NCBI GenBank assembly: GCA_035531315.1
Contig: DATKTD010000303.1
Coordinates: forward strand, 1 to 6,400
Direction: 5' to 3'
DNA: 6,400 nucleotides
Origin: CAIJMU01 sp035531315
GTDB lineage: Bacteria > Spirochaetota > Spirochaetia > Treponematales > Rectinemataceae
Positions 1-4,960 of the stretch are shown one piece after another. Below the pieces are notes generated by a model. That model saw only the letters and a program-made list of their open reading frames with translations. It was not told where the DNA came from and ran no database searches. Both the position numbers and the translations under genes were made by a program. Each line of letters opens with the position of its first letter. The first letter of the stretch is position 1.

Positions 1-352
1 CGGCCGCCTGGCAGATCGGTGCTCCGGCGAGGGAGACCTTCGACATGACGGTACCTACGATGGCCACGACCTTGTCCTGCTGGATGAGCTTGGTATAGAC
101 CGTCGCGCCTTCCGTGGGATCGCCCTTGTCGTCGGCGAAGTCGAGCTTGATCTGCTTGCCGAGGACGCCGCCCTTGGCGTTCCACTCGGCGATGGCCATC
201 TCGTAGGCGTTCTTGGTCGAAACACCGAAGGTGGCCGCCGCGCCGGTGACGGGGCCGACGCCGCCGATGACGATTTCCTTGGGCCCGGAAGAACAGGCCG
301 CGAGTCCGAGCATCATGGCTCCGATCGCCGCGATCTTTGCATACGCTTTCAT
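1..352 (-). CDS. Branched-chain amino acid type ABC transporter substrate-binding lipoprotein (3' part outside window)
   Basis: Only the first 117 residues are visible; the gene runs off the low-coordinate edge. The start is the ATG at 352-350, supported by an AGGAGG just upstream and an immediate signal peptide (MKAYAKIAAIGAMMLGLAAC). The lipobox is LAAC with Cys20 as the predicted lipidated residue, so the mature protein should be membrane-anchored rather than free in the periplasm. After it come features typical of the LivJ/LivK type (Peripla_BP_6, type 1 periplasmic-binding fold): an IVIGGVGPVTG strand and loop (about 27-37), a helix ending NAKGGVLGKQI (58-68), DFADDKGDP (71-79), and VVAIVGTVMSKVSLAGAPI (95-113), which corresponds to the usual ligand-proximal segment with a conserved Ser. 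Known members deliver leucine, isoleucine, valine or other amides and amino acids to a Liv-type ABC importer. The exact ligand cannot be told. The permease and ATPase genes are not in the window and may follow beyond the edge. The 229-base gap from the efflux adaptor gene suggests its own promoter. Confidence 0.9.
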   Translation of the reverse strand, partial: MKAYAKIAAIGAMMLGLAACSSGPKEIVIGGVGPVTGAAATFGVSTKNAYEMAIAEWNAKGGVLGKQIKLDFADDKGDPTEGATVYTKLIQQDKVVAIVGTVMSKVSLAGAPICQAA

Positions 353-356
353 TGTG

Positions 357-362
357 CCTCCT
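357..362 (-). promoter_or_regulatory. Ribosome binding site of the binding-protein gene
   Basis: On the minus strand AGGAGG lies four bases (CACA) before the ATG at 352-350. It is a full match to the anti-Shine-Dalgarno core with slightly short spacing. It fixes the start and suggests strong translation, as expected for an abundant binding protein. Confidence 0.8.
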
Positions 363-429
363 GTGAAACATGACTGCGTGATTCCGTTTAATTCAACCAG
401 TCTCTGGCGTCAAGCAGGCCTGTCCTGTC

Positions 430-450
430 GCTCCGCGATTAGCGCGGAGC
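430..450 (-). promoter_or_regulatory. GC-rich hairpin in the leader of the binding-protein gene
   Basis: A perfect 8-bp inverted repeat, GCTCCGCG and CGCGGAGC, is separated by five bases (CTAAT on the minus strand). It lies about 80 bases upstream of the binding-protein start and just downstream of the candidate promoter, so it would fall near the 5' end of that transcript. Neither strand has a T-run after it, so it is not an intrinsic terminator of the ordinary kind. It could be an mRNA-stabilising 5' hairpin, part of a leader control element, or a dyad bound by a regulator. The inverted repeat is seen directly; any function is inference. Confidence 0.5.
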
Positions 451-462
451 TAAGCCAGTAAT

Positions 463-508
463 GCTATACATACGTTAAGTCTTAGTGTTGGACAAATTTC
501 AAATTTTA
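463..508 (-). promoter_or_regulatory. Candidate promoter with AT-rich upstream element for the binding-protein gene
   Basis: On the minus strand, TTGTCC (495-490) is followed after 17 bases by TATGTA (472-467), which overlaps a TATAGC (468-463). The upstream side, 508-494, is almost pure A and T and consists of two AAATTT blocks separated by one base, resembling an UP element. This is the only clearly AT-rich stretch in a GC-rich window and lies in the gap ahead of the binding-protein gene. The hexamers match the sigma-70 consensus only partly, so the exact boxes are uncertain. A start near 455-460 would give a leader of roughly 105 bases containing the hairpin at 430-450. Confidence 0.35.
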
Positions 509-581
509 ACACGCGGAATGACGTATCGCGCCCGTGGAACGTTTTTTATGCGCCTTCACCGGTCTTCCTCATGCTGCTCGT

Positions 582-1817
582 TCAGGGCACGACCTGGATC
601 GCGTCCCCGTCAGAGAGAAATTCCTGCCCAGCTGTTATGATTTCATCACCTGCCGCGAGACCCGAGAGGACCTCGATCTCGCTGCCGTCGGACTCGCCCA
701 GGCTTACCTGCACCTTCACGGCCCTGCCACCCAATGCGGCCATCACGTAGTCGAGTCCGTTCTCGGTGAAGTGCGAGCGCTCGGGTATGAGGAGGACCTT
801 CCGCCGCGCCTCTATGGGAAAGCGTATGCGTGCCAGCATGCCGGGGCGGATCGAGCCGTCGGCGTTGTCGAGGCCGATCCTCACCGGATAGAGGAGAGTG
901 CGCGGATCCACGCTTGGACCCACCCATTCGACCCTGCCCCGTCGCGCGCCCTTGGGACCGAGGGCGGTGATGTCGACGGATAGCTCCATGCCTCGGCTCA
1001 GCCAGCCGATGGAGCGGTCGGAGAGGGCGGCCTCGGCGAGGACCTTCGAGTCGTCGATGACGACGAAGGCGAGGGTCGAGGTGCCGACCATCTCGCCGGA
1101 TTCGACGTCGCGGTAGGAGACGTGGCCCGTCAGGGGCGAGAGGATGGAGGTCGAGGCGAGCTGGCTCTTCGCGAGGTCGGTCTGGGCCTCGGCCGCGTCG
1201 ACCTGGCCCGAAAGCACTTCTCCGGCCTGGGCCCCGGCCTTGTCCGTGACGAGGGCCAGGTTCTTCGTGGCCGCATCCACCTGGATCTGCGCGGACTTGA
1301 GCCTGGCCTCGATGTCGTCCATCTGTTGTCGCGAGACCGCTCCCTGGTCGTAGAGTGTCCTCGTCTTGTCCCGCAGATTTCTCGCCTCGTCCCGGGCCAC
1401 GATGGCCTGGTCGAGGACGGCCTGGGCCTGGAGGGTCTGCGACTCCTGCCCCGCGTCGTTGCTCCGCTCGAGGTTGGCCTTGGCGCTTCTAAGTGTCGCG
1501 TCGGCCTGGCGGAGTTGGGCGGCATAGTCCCCCCTCTCTATGGTGAAGAGGATCTGCCCCTTCTTGACCGCGTCGCCGACGTCGGCGAGGACCATCGCCA
1601 CGCGCCCTCCCACCTTGGGGATGACGTTCACCTGGGTCGCGGGAAGTATCCGCGCCGCGTATTCGGCCTCCAGGGCGAAGGGCGACAGGGCGACCTTCTC
1701 GGTGGAGACCGCCTGCGGAGCCCTCTTCTGGATCTCGACGCTCCGCGAGCAGGACGCCGCCGTAAGGGCGAGGATGAGGATCGCCGCCGCGTGGTATCGC
1801 GCAACTCTTGCGTTCAT
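582..1817 (-). CDS. RND efflux periplasmic adaptor (membrane fusion protein, HlyD/AcrA type), probable lipoprotein
   Basis: 411 residues, a usual length for the family. The adaptor bridges the inner-membrane pump and the outer-membrane channel. The start is ATG 1817-1815, overlapping the permease stop as ATGA, with GGAGA seven bases upstream. The N-terminus is hydrophobic (about 10-22) and ends AASC; Cys23 is a probable lipidation site, though the lipobox lacks the usual Leu at -3. The first half of the lipoyl-like domain is at about 64-95 (VIPKVGGRV, then GDAVKKGQILFTIERGDY). A long alpha-helical coiled-coil hairpin follows (about 96-222), rich in Ala, Gln and Arg, with its turn near DQGAVS (157-162). 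The second lipoyl half is SPLTGHVSYRDVESGEMV (227-244). Then come a beta-barrel domain (about 250-335, with IRPGMLARIRFPI) and a membrane-proximal domain (about 338-410, with LIPERS and the GLAAGDEIITAG type motif). At the hairpin tip, K151, L155 and S162 have the spacing of the RLS channel-contact motif of AcrA-like adaptors, with Lys in place of Arg. It is the last gene of the pump operon. No terminator hairpin with a T-run was seen after its TGA. Confidence 0.93.
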   Translation of the reverse strand: MNARVARYHAAAILILALTAASCSRSVEIQKRAPQAVSTEKVALSPFALEAEYAARILPATQVNVIPKVGGRVAMVLADVGDAVKKGQILFTIERGDYAAQLRQADATLRSAKANLERSNDAGQESQTLQAQAVLDQAIVARDEARNLRDKTRTLYDQGAVSRQQMDDIEARLKSAQIQVDAATKNLALVTDKAGAQAGEVLSGQVDAAEAQTDLAKSQLASTSILSPLTGHVSYRDVESGEMVGTSTLAFVVIDDSKVLAEAALSDRSIGWLSRGMELSVDITALGPKGARRGRVEWVGPSVDPRTLLYPVRIGLDNADGSIRPGMLARIRFPIEARRKVLLIPERSHFTENGLDYVMAALGGRAVKVQVSLGESDGSEIEVLSGLAAGDEIITAGQEFLSDGDAIQVVP

Positions 1818-4800
1818 GGCTGTTTCTCCGGGGAGGGGACTTTCCGACGGCGGGCGAGGGAGCGACCGCGGGCCCTGCCGTCCTCGATGAGGGTGTATAC
1901 GACCGGGATGAGGATGGGCGAAAGGATGGTCGAGGCGATGATGCCTCCGATGAGGAGTATGGCCATGCTCGACTTGATTTCGGAGCTCGAGCCCCTCGAG
2001 AGGGCCAGGGGGAGCATGCCGACTATCATCGTGACGGAGGTCATCATGATCGGCCGAAGCCTCGTCGTGCCGGACTCGAGGAGGGCCTCCTTGAGGGGAA
2101 GGCCGCGTTTTCGGAGGGTGTTCGTGTAATCGATGAGGAGGGTCCCGTTTTTCGAGGCGAGGCCGTCGAGCATGATGATACCGATGAAGACGATGATGTT
2201 GATCGCCTTGCCCGTGATCGCCAGTGCCGCGAGGCCGCCTATGATGCCGGCGGGAAGGGAGAGCATGCGGATCAGGGGGGTGAGGTAGGACTCGTAGAGG
2301 ACGAGGAGTATGAGGTAGAGGAGGAAGATCGACGCGGCGAGGGCCCAGCCGAGGGAGCCGAAGGAATCGCTCATCATGGAGGAGTCGCCCTTGAAGTCGA
2401 AGCGGTAGCCGCGGGGGGCGGGATTTTCCTCGAGCCTACGCTGGACGTCGGCCAGGACCGAGCCGAGGGCGCGACCCTGGAGGTTGGCCTGGATCGTGGC
2501 GACGTTGGAGCGGTTGGTCCGGGTGAGGGTCGGGGCGGCCTCTTCGCGGCCGATCGCGGCGATCTGACCGAGCGAGACGAGGCCGCCAGTGGGGGTCGGC
2601 AGGCGAATGGACTCGAGGTCCGAGACCCTGCTGACGCTGTCGGGGGGAAACATCACTATTATGTTGAACTCGTCGCCCGCCTGGCGGAAGACGCCGGCCT
2701 TGGCCCCCGAGAGGCCCGTTCGGAGGGCCGCCGCCGCGTCGGCGACGGTGAGTCCGTACTGGCTCAGCGCGAGTCTGTCGACATTGAGGGCGATCTCGGT
2801 TCGCCGCGACCTCATCGAGTTGTCGACGTCGACGGCCCCCGGCGTGGCCCTGACCGCGTTCTCCACACGGGCAGCGAGTTTCGAAAGGACGGCCCTGTCG
2901 GGGCCGACGACATTGATGATGAGGGCCTTCGTGCCCTCCGTGGAGGTCTGCTCGACGATGGATTGCTCGGTGACGGAAAAAGAGACCCCCGGGAGCCCGG
3001 AGCCCCACTTCCTCAAGTCCCGGGCCACCTGGGTCTGACTCCGCTTCCTTTCGCCCTTGTCTTTGAGCCTGACGGTTATCTGAGCGACATTCGAGCCGAG
3101 GCCGCCACCGATGGCGCTGTAGACATCCCTGGTCTCGGGCAGGGCGAGGAGATGATCCTCGAGGCCTCGCACCATGGCGTCCGTCCTCTGGAGGGTGGCG
3201 CCGGAATCGAGGGAGAGGTCGATGACGAGCTTGCTCTGGTCGAAGGGCGGGAGGAATTCCGTGGCGACGATGCCGAGGGGGACGAGGGAAATGGCCCCGA
3301 CGAAGAGGGCGGCTATGCCTCCTATCACGATGGGCCTGTGACCGAGGGCCCAGAGAAGGAAGGCCCTGTAGCGGGGCTTTACCTGCTTTTCGAAGAAGCC
3401 AGCCTTGGCATGTGCGGTCCCCGCGCCAAGGCCGCCGGCCCCGGGGCCTCCCTCCACGGCGGACAGCTCGCTGCCGACGACATGGACCTTGCCCCTGCCG
3501 ATAAGCCGTGACGCGAGGGCGGGGGTGAGGGTGAAGGATACGAAGAGGGAGAAGAGGGAGGCGAAGACGACCGTGAGACCGAACTGTCTGAAGAATTGTC
3601 CGACGAGGTCCGTGAGGAAGGCGACCGGGGCGAAGACGACGACGTCGCTCAAGGTGATGGCGACGGCGGCCATGCCGATCTCGCGACGCCCCTCGATGGC
3701 GGCCCTGACCCTGTCCTCCCCCGAGGTGTAGTGGCGGTGGATGTTCTCGAGCACGACTATCGAATCGTCCACGAGGATGCCTATGCAGAGGGCCAGGGCC
3801 ATGGCGGAGACGATGTTGAGGGTGAAGTGCATCACGAACATCATGAAGAAGGTCGAGATCAACGATGTCGGGATGGCCACGAGGACGATGAGAGAACTCC
3901 TCCATTCGCGGAGGAAGAGCCAGAGGACGATCGCCGTCGAGATGACGCCGACGAGGAGGTCGCGCATCGTCTCGGAGAGGGAGGAGTTGATGAATACCGT
4001 CTCGTCGCTCGCCACCCTGAGGTCGATGCCTGCCGGCATGGTGGCCGACTCGAGATCGATGGCCTTTTTGATGCGCTTCGTGGTCTCCACCACATTGGCG
4101 TCGCTCGCCTTCACGATGGTGAGGCCGATGGCCGAAACGCCGTCCATGCGGACCTTGCCGGCGTCGACGGGTAGGGCGAACTTGATCTCGGCCACCTCGC
4201 CGAGGGGCACCGTTCCTCCTCGGGGGAGGGGGAGGAGGATGCCACGGAGTTCCTCGAGCGAGGAAGCCTCGCCGAGTACCCGTACCGTGCGGTCGATCCC
4301 GTCCTGACGGAGGAGGCCGGCCGGCGCGTTGAGATTGTCGGCCTTGAGGATGCCGATGAGGGTCTGGAGCGACAAACCCCAGCTCTCCAGCGCCGAGCGG
4401 TCGACCTGAACCTCGACCTCCCTCTTCGGCGCTCCCTCGAGGCTCACCTGGCCGACGCCCTGGACGTTCTCGATGCGCTTTTTCAGAACGTCGGCCCTCG
4501 CGTAGAGTTCGTCGTAGGGCAGCTTGCCCGAGAGGGCGACGATGAGAATCGGTCTCGCGTTCAAGTTGTACTTGCGGACCACCGGTCTCGACGCGTCCGC
4601 GGGAAGACGGTCCATGATGCCGTCGACGGCCTTCTGCACGTCCATGACGGCCGAGTCCGGGTTCGCGTCCATGGCGAACTCGAGCACCGTATAACCATAG
4701 CCCTCGGCCGAGGCGGAACGCACCGTCTTGATGCCTGGCAGGCTCGACACCGCGTCTTCGATGGGTTTGACGACGTCGTTTTCGATCTGCTGGGAGCCCG

Positions 4801-4960
4801 CCCCCGGATATACGACGTGGACGCCGATGAAGGGAGTATTGGTCGTCGGGAAGAGATCGGCCCCTAAGTTGAAGTAGCCCATGATTCCGAGGCCGATGAA
4901 GAGGGCGAATATGGCGAAGAGGGCGGTCGGCCGCTTGACCGCGAGTTCGGTCAGGCTCAT
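1814..4960 (-). CDS. RND-family efflux permease (HAE1/AcrB-like inner-membrane proton antiporter)
   Basis: 1048 residues, the normal length for HAE1-type RND pumps, which trade inward proton flow for export of amphiphilic compounds and work as trimers. The start is ATG 4960-4958: it begins MSLTELAVKRPTALF, the standard RND N-terminus, and has GGGGGA eight bases upstream. The open frame continues 137 codons further upstream, but only as an overlap with the channel gene and in non-family sequence. Two homologous halves are visible: TM1 (about 11-30), first porter region (about 31-330), TM2-TM6 (about 332-482), TM7 (about 542-562), second porter region (about 563-865), TM8-TM12 (about 869-1022). 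The proton relay is intact: the TM4 motif GILVDDSIVVLEN carries D398 and D399, and the TM10 motif GLASKNGTLLIDY carries K937. TM11 begins with RLRPIMMTSVTMIVG (967-981), as in the family. A Gly/Ala-rich stretch (about 495-519) joins the halves. The tail is basic (RARGRSLARRRK, 1029-1040). It overlaps both neighbours by four bases. Substrate unknown. Confidence 0.96.
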   Translation of the reverse strand: MSLTELAVKRPTALFAIFALFIGLGIMGYFNLGADLFPTTNTPFIGVHVVYPGAGSQQIENDVVKPIEDAVSSLPGIKTVRSASAEGYGYTVLEFAMDANPDSAVMDVQKAVDGIMDRLPADASRPVVRKYNLNARPILIVALSGKLPYDELYARADVLKKRIENVQGVGQVSLEGAPKREVEVQVDRSALESWGLSLQTLIGILKADNLNAPAGLLRQDGIDRTVRVLGEASSLEELRGILLPLPRGGTVPLGEVAEIKFALPVDAGKVRMDGVSAIGLTIVKASDANVVETTKRIKKAIDLESATMPAGIDLRVASDETVFINSSLSETMRDLLVGVISTAIVLWLFLREWRSSLIVLVAIPTSLISTFFMMFVMHFTLNIVSAMALALCIGILVDDSIVVLENIHRHYTSGEDRVRAAIEGRREIGMAAVAITLSDVVVFAPVAFLTDLVGQFFRQFGLTVVFASLFSLFVSFTLTPALASRLIGRGKVHVVGSELSAVEGGPGAGGLGAGTAHAKAGFFEKQVKPRYRAFLLWALGHRPIVIGGIAALFVGAISLVPLGIVATEFLPPFDQSKLVIDLSLDSGATLQRTDAMVRGLEDHLLALPETRDVYSAIGGGLGSNVAQITVRLKDKGERKRSQTQVARDLRKWGSGLPGVSFSVTEQSIVEQTSTEGTKALIINVVGPDRAVLSKLAARVENAVRATPGAVDVDNSMRSRRTEIALNVDRLALSQYGLTVADAAAALRTGLSGAKAGVFRQAGDEFNIIVMFPPDSVSRVSDLESIRLPTPTGGLVSLGQIAAIGREEAAPTLTRTNRSNVATIQANLQGRALGSVLADVQRRLEENPAPRGYRFDFKGDSSMMSDSFGSLGWALAASIFLLYLILLVLYESYLTPLIRMLSLPAGIIGGLAALAITGKAINIIVFIGIIMLDGLASKNGTLLIDYTNTLRKRGLPLKEALLESGTTRLRPIMMTSVTMIVGMLPLALSRGSSSEIKSSMAILLIGGIIASTILSPILIPVVYTLIEDGRARGRSLARRRKVPSPEKQP
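1825..1829 (-). promoter_or_regulatory. Ribosome binding site of the adaptor gene
   Basis: GGAGA on the minus strand, seven bases before the ATG at 1817-1815 and inside the end of the permease gene. It supports this start and shows that the adaptor can recruit its own ribosomes as well as those finishing the permease at the ATGA overlap. Confidence 0.6.

Noticed and set aside
397..407. Small dyad CCAG-TCT-CTGG ahead of the binding-protein gene
   Set aside because: Only a 4-bp stem, expected often by chance and not tied to any motif.
213..461. An 82-codon plus-strand open frame opposite the binding-protein start
   Set aside because: It spans the antisense of a recognised signal peptide and runs into the promoter region; there is no plausible protein family and no good ribosome binding site context.
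521..581. Terminator after the adaptor gene, suggested by the six-T run near 542
   Set aside because: The T-run is on the plus strand, while the genes are read from the minus strand, where it is an A-run. No stem precedes a T-run in the correct direction.
1122..2129. A 335-codon plus-strand open frame opposite the adaptor gene
   Set aside because: Low-complexity translation rich in Arg, Gly, Leu and Asp, antisense to the clearly recognisable adaptor; a shadow frame.
1808..3511. A 567-codon open frame on the plus strand, opposite the permease gene
   Set aside because: The translation is dominated by Glu, Asp, Gly and Arg with no family resemblance, and it lies antisense to a fully recognisable RND permease. 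It follows from GC-rich codon choice (few TTA, CTA or TCA codons on the coding strand), which keeps the opposite frame free of stops.
3541..3570. A purine-rich tract of GAGG and GAAG units on the plus strand, suggesting a triplex or repeat element
   Set aside because: It is the complement of codons for Phe, Leu and Ser (TTC, CTC, TCC) in TM6 of the permease; similar GAGG runs occur throughout the gene for the same reason.
2436..3905. A 489-codon open frame on the minus strand in another frame of the permease gene
   Set aside because: It is rich in Arg, Pro, His and Gly, which is typical of an out-of-frame reading of GC-rich coding DNA, and it sits entirely within the permease gene.
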